A stretch of 52,028 nt of DNA from Sphingobacteriales bacterium (GTDB lineage: Bacteria > Bacteroidota > Bacteroidia > CAILMK01 > JAAYUY01), in NCBI GenBank assembly GCA_012517435.1, contig JAAYUY010000130.1, positions 1-52,028 on the forward strand, read 5' to 3'. The position numbers were made by a program, and so were the translations under genes. The notes under the pieces were generated by a model that worked only from the letters and a program-made list of their open reading frames with translations, was not told where the DNA came from and ran no database searches. Shown piece by piece: positions 45,067-52,028 of the stretch. The number at the start of each line of letters is the position of its first letter. Within the stretch, counting starts at the first letter, position 1.

Positions 45067-47913
45067 ATGAGCAAAAAAAGAAGGTCGGCCCATATTGTAT
45101 TTTTTCTGATTATTCAATTTCTTTTTATTGTCGGGCTCTCTGTGAGCCAGCAGGTTGAGACTAAAAACAATAAATCAGATATTGGACAATTACTTAAATT
45201 AGCAGAGGGAAATACTGAGTCAAATCCCAGAAAGGCAATTGATTATGCAAAACAAGCCGATCTGGCTGCCAATGAAATAAACGATAATTTATCCAAGGCA
45301 AAAGCATTCTATCTGATTGGGGTTGCCTATTTCAATATGCAGGAAGTATCAAATGCACTTGATTACTTTGACCGAAGCCTTAGGCTTTCAAGGGTTTTCA
45401 GCTTTGATAACCTGATTGGAAAAAACAGATATTATTTTGGACGTTGTTTTATAGAAATCGGCAATTTTGAAAAAGCCCTGGAAGAACTGAATGAAGCTGC
45501 TGAACTCTTCAGCAAGTTAAACCTGAAAGAAGAACTGAATACAACCTATTATTTTCAGGGTATTGTCCATCTGAAAACAAATGATATTCCGGCAGCAAAA
45601 AAGAATTTTGAGGAAGCCCTCAGTTATTTCTTAAAAACAGAAAATCAGTTGTCCGGAAAAATTTATGAAAATCTGGCTCTTTGTGCTGTTGAAGAGAAAA
45701 ACTTCAGCGAAGCCGAAAAACATTTCAATGAAGCCATCAGTTTTTATTCAAAAATTCAGCTGAAAGATGCATGGATTTATATTCAGTTTGGCAGATTTTT
45801 AACTTCAAGGGCAAAATATAATCAGGCAGCTGCAATATTTCAAACGGCTGTAAAAATGGCACAAGAGATTAAAAACAGTTATTACCTGGCATTAGCAACT
45901 GCTTTATTATCTGACACTTATCTAAAGATAGGCAATACTGTAAAAGCTGCAGAGCTGGCCAACAATAGTCTGAAAATCTCTGAAAAGTCTGACTATTATG
46001 ATATTACCACCCAAAATTATTATACGCTGTATGAACAGGCGAAGAAATCAGGAAACACCGGAAAGGCATTGGATTATCTGGTTAAATACATAGCAGCAAA
46101 AGAAAAGAAAGAAGCCATTGAACACGAAACAACCATCAGAAACCTTAAAATAAGTTTTGGAACGCTTGAGCAAGATCGCGAAAATGAGCTTCTCAGAAAA
46201 AACAACCAGATACAGAACCTTAAACTTTCAAGGCAACGTACTTTAATTATTTTCCTGCTCCTTTTCGTGATATTACTTATCTCCGGATTGCATTTCATTT
46301 TCCGTCTTCTGCATCGCGACCGACAGCGAAACAAGCTTTTTGAAGAGCAAAACCAGCAACTGACCGAAACGCTGGCAAAGCTCCTTCAGAGTGAAGCAGA
46401 AAACCGCTCAGTCATCCGGAGTATTCCTGATAAAATGTATTTTATTGATTCCTCCGGACACTTTTTATCCAAGCCATCTCTGGCCTATTCCCTGAGTAAA
46501 GATGAGATTGAGCAGATTAAAGGAAAACATATTTCCGACTTTTTTCCACCCGATGTCGTTGACAGGATCAGGGAAATACAGGCAAAAACGTTAAATACAA
46601 AAGAAGTGCAGGTGCTTGAGTATGAAGTGCCTTCCGCTGAAGGAACTATTTACTATGAAGCCCGCTTTAATTACGTTTATGATAATGAACTGATGCTTAT
46701 CATCAGGAATGTGACAGACAGAAAGCTACTTGAAAAAGAAATTATTGATGCAAAAGAGCGGGCAGAATCTGCCACAAAATCAAAGTCAATGTTTCTGGCA
46801 ACCATCAGCCATGAATTACGAACCCCGCTGAACAGTATTATCGGAATGTCGGATTTGTTGCTGGAAACAAAACTTGATCTGACGCAAAGAAATTTTACAG
46901 AAGTCATTTATAGTTCGGGCAACACCCTGCTCAGCCTGATCAATGATATTCTCGATTTATCCAAGGCAGAAGCAGGCCAGCTGACCATTGATAATCGTCC
47001 GTTTTGCCCGGCTGATGTCATTGAAGAGACTACTAACCTGCTGGTTTTCAAAGCTAAAGGGAAAAACATTGAACTGTTTACCCGACTTTCTCCCAATATT
47101 CCTCATGAACTGATCGGAGACCCTGCACGCCTCTTGCAGATATTACTTAATCTGACCAATAATGCGATAAAATTTACCCATATTGGTAGTGTTACCATCG
47201 ATGTAACTCCAGTAAAAATCCTTCACGATAGCGTTGAACTTAAATTTTCAATAATCGATACCGGTATTGGCATCTCCGAAGAAGATCAGGAAAACCTGTT
47301 TACTCCGTTTTTTCAGGCAGGTACGCAACATTCACTAAAAAATGAAGGTACGGGTCTGGGACTAAATATTTCGAAACGTCTGGTCGATCTGATGGGTGGG
47401 CAAATTGGTCTGAGCAGCGAAAAAGGGAAAGGGTCAACATTCTGGTTTACAATACCTTTCACACTACCAGCCAATAATGAGGAAGAAGAAAACCCTGATA
47501 TTCCTGAAGAGCCGATTGCTGAAAAATCAGTCAAGGACATCAGAGTACTCGTTGCCGAAGACGATGTCATCAATCAAAAGCTGATAACCATTGTCTTAAA
47601 CAAAGAAGGCTATACCTATGAAATAGCTAAAAACGGGCAGATAGCATTGGAAATGTATAAGTCAAATCCTTATCCGGTGATATTGATGGATATCGATATG
47701 CCTGTCATGGATGGAATCGAAGCAACCATACGCATCAGAGATTTCGAAAATACGCAGAAAATCAAAAGGAAATCGAAAATTATTGCTGTTACGGCAAAAA
47801 TAGTCAGCGCTGATCAGGAAAAATGTTTTCAGGCAGGTATGGACGGTTTTATCAGCAAACCCTTCAAACCTGATGAACTGTTAAATACCATTAAAAAGCT
47901 TCTGGCCTCCTGA
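45067..47913 (+). CDS. TPR-sensor hybrid histidine kinase with C-terminal receiver
   Basis: A 948-aa signal-transduction protein. Signal peptide (IVFFLIIQFLFIVGLSVS), then periplasmic tetratricopeptide-type repeats (about 30-350; e.g. ALDYFDRSLRLSRVF, NFEKALEELNEAAELFSKL), a membrane helix at about 390-412 (TLIIFLLLFVILLISGLHFI), a coiled coil, a PAS-like domain (about 445-560), HisKA with the phospho-His in FLATISHELRTPLNSIIGMS near 580, HATPase_c (NLTNNAIKFTH, IDTGIGISEED, GTGLGLNISKRLVDLMGG) and a receiver (about 822-945) with VLVAEDD, the Asp in LMDIDMPVMDG and Lys in SKPFKPDE. All phosphotransfer residues are intact. No partner regulator is adjacent, so the final output is unknown. Confidence 0.93.
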   Translation: MSKKRRSAHIVFFLIIQFLFIVGLSVSQQVETKNNKSDIGQLLKLAEGNTESNPRKAIDYAKQADLAANEINDNLSKAKAFYLIGVAYFNMQEVSNALDYFDRSLRLSRVFSFDNLIGKNRYYFGRCFIEIGNFEKALEELNEAAELFSKLNLKEELNTTYYFQGIVHLKTNDIPAAKKNFEEALSYFLKTENQLSGKIYENLALCAVEEKNFSEAEKHFNEAISFYSKIQLKDAWIYIQFGRFLTSRAKYNQAAAIFQTAVKMAQEIKNSYYLALATALLSDTYLKIGNTVKAAELANNSLKISEKSDYYDITTQNYYTLYEQAKKSGNTGKALDYLVKYIAAKEKKEAIEHETTIRNLKISFGTLEQDRENELLRKNNQIQNLKLSRQRTLIIFLLLFVILLISGLHFIFRLLHRDRQRNKLFEEQNQQLTETLAKLLQSEAENRSVIRSIPDKMYFIDSSGHFLSKPSLAYSLSKDEIEQIKGKHISDFFPPDVVDRIREIQAKTLNTKEVQVLEYEVPSAEGTIYYEARFNYVYDNELMLIIRNVTDRKLLEKEIIDAKERAESATKSKSMFLATISHELRTPLNSIIGMSDLLLETKLDLTQRNFTEVIYSSGNTLLSLINDILDLSKAEAGQLTIDNRPFCPADVIEETTNLLVFKAKGKNIELFTRLSPNIPHELIGDPARLLQILLNLTNNAIKFTHIGSVTIDVTPVKILHDSVELKFSIIDTGIGISEEDQENLFTPFFQAGTQHSLKNEGTGLGLNISKRLVDLMGGQIGLSSEKGKGSTFWFTIPFTLPANNEEEENPDIPEEPIAEKSVKDIRVLVAEDDVINQKLITIVLNKEGYTYEIAKNGQIALEMYKSNPYPVILMDIDMPVMDGIEATIRIRDFENTQKIKRKSKIIAVTAKIVSADQEKCFQAGMDGFISKPFKPDELLNTIKKLLAS

Positions 47914-47989
47914 TCGTCCGTCTTTAAGATTTTAATATTGAAAAATTTTGTAATATTGTACCTCATAATAAACAGTAAAATTCTGCACT

Positions 47990-48442
47990 ATGCAAAAAAA
48001 TCTTATATTAAGCATTTTGCTGATCATGAGCTGGCTTTTTATTAAAGCTCAGGATTTCACCGAAGCCGACAAGGTAAGAGGAATCTGGTTTACAGAAGAC
48101 AATAAAAGCACCGTTGAAATATACCGTGCCAAAAACGGAAAATATTATGGTAAAATAACCTGGTTGAAAAATCCCCTTGAAGAGGATGGAACCCCCAAAG
48201 TGGACGACCAGAATCCTGATCCATCCAAACGGAAAGAACCACTCATCGGGCTGCTGATTTTAAAAGGTTTTGAATATAGAGGAAACGGCATTTACAAAGA
48301 TGGCACCATCTATGACCCGGATAATGGAAAAACCTATAGCTGTATTATGACACTGACAGACATCAACCACCTCGACATCAGAGGATATATCGGTATATCA
48401 CTGATCGGCCGCACCACCGAATGGGTCAGGAAAAAGCAATAG
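47990..48442 (+). CDS. DUF2147 domain exported protein
   Basis: A 150-aa exported protein. Signal peptide: LILSILLIMSWLFIKAQ. The rest is one DUF2147 domain: VRGIWFTEDNKSTVEIYRAK, then GKYYGKITWLKNP, LIGLLILKGFEY, IYDPDNGKTYSC and DIRGYIGISLIGRTTEWVRK. Function not established. Upstream a one-mismatch -7 box (TAATATTG at 47951) is preceded by TTTTG. Its last 17 nt overlap the 3' end of the convergent glycosyltransferase gene. Confidence 0.9.
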   Translation: MQKNLILSILLIMSWLFIKAQDFTEADKVRGIWFTEDNKSTVEIYRAKNGKYYGKITWLKNPLEEDGTPKVDDQNPDPSKRKEPLIGLLILKGFEYRGNGIYKDGTIYDPDNGKTYSCIMTLTDINHLDIRGYIGISLIGRTTEWVRKKQ

Positions 48443-49685
48443 CTTTTTGTTTTTTAAATTTGGACAGCATTTCTGACATAAAACCGACTACGGTAAATAT
48501 CAGGAAGGGAATAAGGTGAAAATGAAACCTTGACTCTCCGAAAAAAACCAGACTGACAAGCAGATAATAAAACAACATCATCAGTCCAATTTTATCAATG
48601 ATATTCAATCGTTTATGAACAACTTGTATGGCTATTGCCATGATGTATAATATCAACAACAATAAATAGGCTCCATTGCCGAAAAAACCTATTTTCCTTA
48701 AAAGAAATATCTGATTTTCATTTTGTAAACCTCTCAGGTTCCAGAGTATTCCGTCCATTCCCGGCCAGAAAAAATAAAAAGCTTTTGCCGGTAATCGCTT
48801 CAAGGTCTCCACAGGATGATGAAGGATATAATCAATTGCCATCCGGGTTGCTATCCGGTTATACTCTGCTTCATTCTTAGCCTGATCAATACCTTTGAAA
48901 AAATCAGCATGACGATAAAATCTCCCTTCGGCATCCGGATTATTCCCGATGAGCAAATCGAGGCCACTATTGGTTGAAACCGGAACAAAGTCATTGAATA
49001 CCTTATAGTTGCGTATGCTCCATGGCAAAATAACTATGGCCATCACCAAAAGAACAAAGATTGATTTTTTTAAAGCCAGACGGATATTTCTCCGGTATAT
49101 CAATAAAATAATCAGCAAAGGAATAAAAAAAACAGCCGGACGGGTCAATACGGCCAAATCCCAGAGAACGGAAGAAATGATCAGATATAAACGATTGTTA
49201 TTTAAATGGTTAAGTAAAAAATAAATCGCTGTCAAAAAGAGAAACAGGAAAAAGATTTCATTGTAAACCAGATTGACATAAGCCACATGATTAGGATATA
49301 CTGAAAGTAAAATAGCTGACCAGCCGGCAATGTGTGGGTTTGGGACTGAAGATTTCAGCAAATTGTAAAACACAAATACAGCAATAAGATAAAGGAAAAG
49401 ATTGGTTATGCGTGCAACCCACACATCGCAGGAAAAAATGCGGAAAACAATAGCAAGAAAAGCAGGATAACCAACAGGATAATAGGCTGTCGGGTTATCC
49501 TCGTCAAAATAGGGCATTCCCTGCGAAAGCATACATCCCTTTTCCATAAACCATCGTGCATCACTGGCAATTTCAGGGTGAAAATACCACATCCAGAACA
49601 CACGGGTCAGGATGGTAAGCGACAGGGCAATCGCCAGATATGGAAATCTGCGGGACAATAATTCTTTCTTTTGATTGAAAATCAT
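48426..49685 (-). CDS. GT39/ArnT-like membrane glycosyltransferase
   Basis: A 419-aa polytopic membrane protein with about ten hydrophobic helices. The first periplasmic loop has the acidic residue expected of GT-C enzymes (PEIASDARWFMEKGCMLSQG) and then AYYPVGYPAFLAIVFRIF, as in ArnT/PMT_2-type lipid-linked sugar transferases. Other blocks: SVYPNHVAYVNLVYNEIFFL, LTRPAVFFIPLLI and NTNSGLDLLIGNNPDAEGR-like loop (VSTNSGLDLLIGNNPDAEGR). It should transfer a sugar from a polyprenyl phosphate donor on the periplasmic side; the acceptor is unknown. Single gene with its own -7 box. Confidence 0.85.
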   Translation of the reverse strand: MIFNQKKELLSRRFPYLAIALSLTILTRVFWMWYFHPEIASDARWFMEKGCMLSQGMPYFDEDNPTAYYPVGYPAFLAIVFRIFSCDVWVARITNLFLYLIAVFVFYNLLKSSVPNPHIAGWSAILLSVYPNHVAYVNLVYNEIFFLFLFLTAIYFLLNHLNNNRLYLIISSVLWDLAVLTRPAVFFIPLLIILLIYRRNIRLALKKSIFVLLVMAIVILPWSIRNYKVFNDFVPVSTNSGLDLLIGNNPDAEGRFYRHADFFKGIDQAKNEAEYNRIATRMAIDYILHHPVETLKRLPAKAFYFFWPGMDGILWNLRGLQNENQIFLLRKIGFFGNGAYLLLLILYIMAIAIQVVHKRLNIIDKIGLMMLFYYLLVSLVFFGESRFHFHLIPFLIFTVVGFMSEMLSKFKKQKAIAFS

Positions 49686-49725
49686 GGTTTAACACCCTAT
49701 TATCAGGACTAAATTATTAGATGTA

Positions 49726-49733
49726 CAAAGGTA
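49726..49733 (-). promoter_or_regulatory. -7 box TACCTTTG for the glycosyltransferase gene
   Basis: Exact TAnnTTTG match on the minus strand, 40 nt before the ATG at 49685. Confidence 0.5.
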
Positions 49734-49774
49734 AAATTTTCCGACATAATTTTGCATTGCCAAATAAAAAAGTC

Positions 49775-49816
49775 TTCAGAGGGAGCAGTGATCCAGTTGG
49801 GGCCCTGTCCTCTGAA
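49775..49816. repeat. 8-bp perfect inverted repeat next to the IS remnant
   Basis: TTCAGAGG (49775-49782) and CCTCTGAA (49809-49816) around a 26-nt centre. It lies 8 nt from the 3' end of the transposase remnant. It could be a relic of the element end or a terminator-like hairpin, but there is no T-run directly after either arm. Confidence 0.45.
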
Positions 49817-49823
49817 CAAAAAT

Positions 49824-50325
49824 TTATTGATTTTCTTTAATGAGCCTTTTGGCATGTGTATGCTTGATACTGAACTGAAGGTCCCATGATATGGCTATTC
49901 TGGAAAAAGTATCCAATAGGGTAATCAAATAAGCATTTCTTCTCTCTCCCCGAATGTAAATGTATTTAACATCAATCTCAATGACTTCAAAAGGGTGAGA
50001 CGGATTAAGTTGGTTATGTTCAACATATTTTCCGGCAGATTTTTTTCCCGGGATTGCCTAAATTATGTTCTTTCATCAGCCGATAGACCTTTTTGTCTCC
50101 AATCTGATAATTTAAATCTTTCAGTGTCCAGGTAACCTTTAAATATCCGTTTTCCATAAACTCCTGTTGAAGTATTCTGCATATTTCTGCAACCACAACA
50201 TTGTTGAGGACAATACTCCAGCCTGTCATCTTTGTAGGTGTAGTATTAGGTGCTTTTGCTGATCCCTGCCATTGTGGCCATCATACAAGCTAAGCCAATT
50301 TTTCCTCCCCGAAAATTGCTCGTCT
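49824..50325 (-). pseudogene. IS3-family transposase (OrfB) remnant, frameshifted and truncated
   Basis: Three pieces of one OrfB can be read on the minus strand. First, about 50325-50245: IGLACMMATMAGISKST then a TAA where a Tyr is usual, then YYTYKDD. Second, 50229-50023 in another frame: VVVAEICRILQQEF, ENGYLKVTWTLKDLNYQ, KKVYRLMKEHNL, the HTH_21 region. Third, about 50036-49824: PFEVIEIDVKYIYIRGERRN then AYLITLLDTFSR, the start of the rve/DDE core with its first catalytic Asp; it stops at 49824 before the other two acidic residues. Pieces two and three are separated by a +1 shift at a run of seven A. The element is dead. Terminal repeats and target duplication were not found. Confidence 0.85.
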
Positions 50326-50417
50326 TATATCGCACCTGATGAAGCATGAAGTTCTCTGGCTACGAATTTCTCACTAATTATTTTTAAAAAATGAGTTTTT
50401 GCACAGTTTGACGGTTG

Positions 50418-50490
50418 CAAACAGGCGTATACTGCCAACCTTCAACTTTATAGTCAAGGAACAACTTTATCAGGCAGTTACGCTTGTTTG
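50418..50490. repeat. Long imperfect hairpin, attC-like
   Basis: Arm CAAACAGGCGTATACTGCC (50418-50436) pairs with GGCAGTTACGCTTGTTTG (50473-50490) with one mismatch and one bulged T; the 36-nt loop holds two direct copies of CAACTTTAT. On the right the hairpin is followed after 2 nt by GTTAGCG, close to the integron core site GTTRRRY. The matching left box is not complementary, so the site is not a complete classical attC. Confidence 0.6.
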
Positions 50491-50492
50491 TT

Positions 50493-50510
50493 GTTAGCGT
50501 TTCGTGCTTA
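50493..50510. repeat. Left imperfect terminal inverted repeat of the protease/Abi-alpha module
   Basis: GTTAGCGTTTCGTGCTTA. The reverse complement of 52011-52027 reads GTTAGCGTTCATGCTTA: 16 matches with one 1-nt gap and one mismatch. It ends 4 nt past the protease stop codon. Confidence 0.7.
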
Positions 50511-50514
50511 TTAT

Positions 50515-51177
50515 TTAAATGGTAGTAAATGAATCCGTTATAGAAGTAACACCTTGTGGACCAGGTTGAACAATTCCTCTTAAAGGAATAGGTATTTGAA
50601 TACCAGGAATTCCTTGTTGCATAGCAACTGCATTGTCATATATACTTATCAAAGGCACACCAGCAGGCACTAAACTTGACTTTATTTCAGTAACAAGTCC
50701 TTTGCTCTTTGCTTCTTCTGGTTCTAATGTTGTTCTGCTATGTATTAATTTTTGGACTTCTTCAACCTGTTTATTAATTGTACAAGAAATTACTTTAGCA
50801 ATATTTGATTGATCTGCTTTAACTAATTTCAGTTTCTCCTCAATAGATGGCTCATCCAATGCTTGAGGTGACATAATCTGCATAGCAACAGGGTGTAATA
50901 GAAAACGCGCATGAGGTACAGAGTATCTATTTGATCCTGCACAAAACATCACAACGCCAATAGAATCAACACTTCCAAAATTATAAGTATTAACTTCAAT
51001 TGGTAATCCTTTTAATAAGTTATATACAGAAATCCCGTCATGCACACTACCCCCTGGAGTTGAAAGTAGTAGATGAAGCGTTTTCATTCCTTGCAAAAGA
51101 AATTGCTCAACCTGTCTTTGTAATTGTATTACAGTGTTTTGGTTGACTTGTGCGTAAAACTTTATATAAGTCTCCAT
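50515..51177 (-). CDS. ClpP/SppA-fold serine protease homologue with unusual C-terminal tail
   Basis: A 220-aa cytoplasmic protein with a ClpP/crotonase-type core (about 1-165). STPGGSVHDGISVYNLL matches the oxyanion-loop region (S39-T40-P41-G42-G43). The nucleophile should be Ser72 in FGSVDSIGVVMFCAGSNRY, and His95 in RFLLHPVAM fits the catalytic His. At the expected Asp position (RD....EAxxxGL in ClpP) the sequence is SRTTLEPEEAKSKGLVTEI, i.e. Thr149, so the triad looks incomplete. The last 55 residues are a Pro/Gly/Ile-rich tail (GIPGIQIPIPLRGIVQPGPQ) not found in ClpP. No signal peptide, unlike SppA. It follows the Abi-alpha gene after 91 nt, in the same direction, with its own -7 box. 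It is not next to clpX, so it is not the housekeeping ClpP. Confidence 0.82.
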   Translation of the reverse strand: METYIKFYAQVNQNTVIQLQRQVEQFLLQGMKTLHLLLSTPGGSVHDGISVYNLLKGLPIEVNTYNFGSVDSIGVVMFCAGSNRYSVPHARFLLHPVAMQIMSPQALDEPSIEEKLKLVKADQSNIAKVISCTINKQVEEVQKLIHSRTTLEPEEAKSKGLVTEIKSSLVPAGVPLISIYDNAVAMQQGIPGIQIPIPLRGIVQPGPQGVTSITDSFTTI

Positions 51178-51205
51178 ATTTTAAAATTTATAAGTTGCAC
51201 ATTTA

Positions 51206-51213
51206 CAAAAGTA
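51206..51213 (-). promoter_or_regulatory. -7 box TACTTTTG for the ClpP-like gene
   Basis: Exact TAnnTTTG match on the minus strand, 28 nt before the ATG at 51177, in the 91-nt gap to the upstream gene. It suggests the protease can be made independently of the Abi-alpha gene. Confidence 0.45.
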
Positions 51214-51268
51214 ATCATTTTCTTTAAATCAAAAATATTTACTACCATTTTTCCTATAACCAAATAAA

Positions 51269-51976
51269 CTATCTTAAACAAGCCTCTACAAATTTTACTC
51301 CTAATGGTGTCATCGTTACAGCATCAATTCCTTTATAGATTGTAATAGGCTCATTTCCAATTCTTGTTCCCGGACTTTTTAATACAGCAGGTGATAATAA
51401 TTGCAACCGCATCAAATTATTCACTGAAATTGCATATATGTCGGTAGAAACATTAAGAGCTTTCATCAATTGGTCCTTTGTTAATGAATAATTATAAATT
51501 TCACTTATGGGATTTAATTGGTTGCCTCTATGTAATAAATTATAAAATTCGTTAAGGAGTCTTGCCTCAATTCCTGTGATATTTTTAATCATATCAATAA
51601 ATCCATAGCGTAGTTCTTCATTAAAAGATGGATTCATCGCGTTTGCAAGCAAGTGATTCCATAAATATTGAATATTAGGGTCTTCTTCCAATGTGGCTTC
51701 TTCCATAATTGGTAATGCAATTTTTGGTGGAACTGCTCTTGTGTCTTTTATATTTTTATCATCAAGTATTTTATTTACTTCATCGGCCATTTGAACCATT
51801 CTTTTCCAGCGAATGAACCTTAACTTGTCAGTAATCATACTAGAAATTTCATTTATTGGTTCCTTGAAAACCTTGGCAAAAAAACTTCCTGCTTTGTCAG
51901 CAATTTCTAATCCTTTTTCTCCAAGTTTGGCTGTCTCTTGAATCGCTTTAGCAATTTCACCTGCATCTGAATTCAT
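51269..51976 (-). CDS. Abi-alpha (DUF4393-like) abortive-infection protein
   Basis: A 235-aa soluble protein. The N-terminal half is helical (EIAKAIQETAKLGEKGLEIA; FFAKVFKEPINEISSMITDK) and runs into LRFIRWKRMVQMADEVNKIL, PPKIALPIMEEATLEEDPNI and QYLWNHLLANAMN, which is the pattern of the Abi-alpha/DUF4393 family (P...PLLE.ASLEED..L...WA.LLANA). The C-terminal half (LTKDQLMKALNVSTDIYAIS; VNNLMRLQLLSP; TPLGVKFVEACL) looks like a winged-helix domain. Abi-alpha is named for a proposed role in phage exclusion; the mechanism is not established. It is the upstream gene of a two-gene module and starts 35 nt inside the right inverted repeat. Confidence 0.75.
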   Translation of the reverse strand: MNSDAGEIAKAIQETAKLGEKGLEIADKAGSFFAKVFKEPINEISSMITDKLRFIRWKRMVQMADEVNKILDDKNIKDTRAVPPKIALPIMEEATLEEDPNIQYLWNHLLANAMNPSFNEELRYGFIDMIKNITGIEARLLNEFYNLLHRGNQLNPISEIYNYSLTKDQLMKALNVSTDIYAISVNNLMRLQLLSPAVLKSPGTRIGNEPITIYKGIDAVTMTPLGVKFVEACLR

Positions 51977-52010
51977 ATTTATAGTTTATTTGGTTAATCG
52001 TTTCTTTTTC

Positions 52011-52027
52011 TAAGCATGAACGCTAAC
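52011..52027. repeat. Right imperfect terminal inverted repeat of the protease/Abi-alpha module
   Basis: TAAGCATGAACGCTAAC, the near-perfect reverse complement of 50493-50510. It lies 34 nt upstream of the Abi-alpha ATG and touches the window end, so what follows it cannot be seen. Confidence 0.7.
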
Positions 52028-52028
52028 G

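Noticed and set aside
50020-50045. Programmed frameshift at the A7 run of the IS3 remnant
   Set aside because: Rejoining the frames needs a +1 shift rather than the -1 shift used by IS3 elements, and a second frameshift, a nonsense codon and C-terminal loss are present, so simple decay is more likely.
50515-51177. ClpP-like gene as the housekeeping ClpP
   Set aside because: No clpX or tig neighbour, the catalytic Asp position is Thr, and a non-ClpP tail is present.

Overview
The window is a chromosome segment from a member of the Bacteroidota, probably an environmental or uncultured Bacteroidales-like lineage. The evidence is four secreted proteins with a C-terminal type IX secretion (T9SS) type A sorting domain (VYPNP/VDIYPNP motif followed by a short beta-sandwich tail), the Bacteroidota -7 promoter box TAnnTTTG in front of most leading genes, almost no Shine-Dalgarno sequences, a long (about 1100 aa) SecA, and Bacteroidota-style OstA-like, SPOR and choice-of-anchor proteins. 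No rRNA, tRNA or CRISPR array was seen.

Layout. 1-1518: 3'-truncated murJ (-). 1657-7656: a plus-strand run of hisS, a SprT-like metallopeptidase, an OstA-like protein, a vWA/carboxypeptidase-regulatory-domain protein and a YqhA-like membrane protein. 7658-14540: a tightly packed minus-strand operon of secA, deoC, a SPOR protein, an M20 amidohydrolase and an M43 T9SS protease. 14648-17019: APC permease plus SAM methyltransferase (+). 17012-18390: GH25 lysozyme and thioredoxin (-). 18553-22014: a 1140-aa secreted or outer-membrane protein. 22157-23020: rpmH-rnpA-yidD with a terminator that can work in both directions. 23047-29578: a TetR-controlled tripartite RND efflux operon (-) with a palindromic operator. 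29644-34756: a 1437-aa T9SS Asp-box/PKD/CUB protein overlapping the exonuclease III gene.

34757-37301 is an accessory patch: a GxxExxY-family gene between CACAGAG-type repeats, then a type II restriction-modification pair (beta-class methyltransferase and MvaI/BcnI-family nuclease) whose last codons overlap the start of a broken third reading frame. 37302-49733 returns to core and secreted functions: a T9SS beta-helix protein, an acidic conserved hypothetical, purD, a phospholipase D-like enzyme, a T9SS PKD protein, rnhB, a secreted hypothetical, a hybrid histidine kinase, a DUF2147 protein and a GT39-like glycosyltransferase.

49775-52028 is a second accessory patch and the most interesting part. 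A decayed IS3-family transposase is followed by an attC-like hairpin and then by a compact two-gene module: an Abi-alpha (DUF4393-like) protein and a ClpP/SppA-fold serine protease homologue with an odd active site and C-terminal tail. The module is bracketed almost to the base by a 17-18 nt imperfect inverted repeat (GTTAGCGTT...TGCTTA). It looks like a mobile or integron-type cassette carrying a candidate abortive-infection system. That function is an inference from family membership and context, not shown by the sequence alone.
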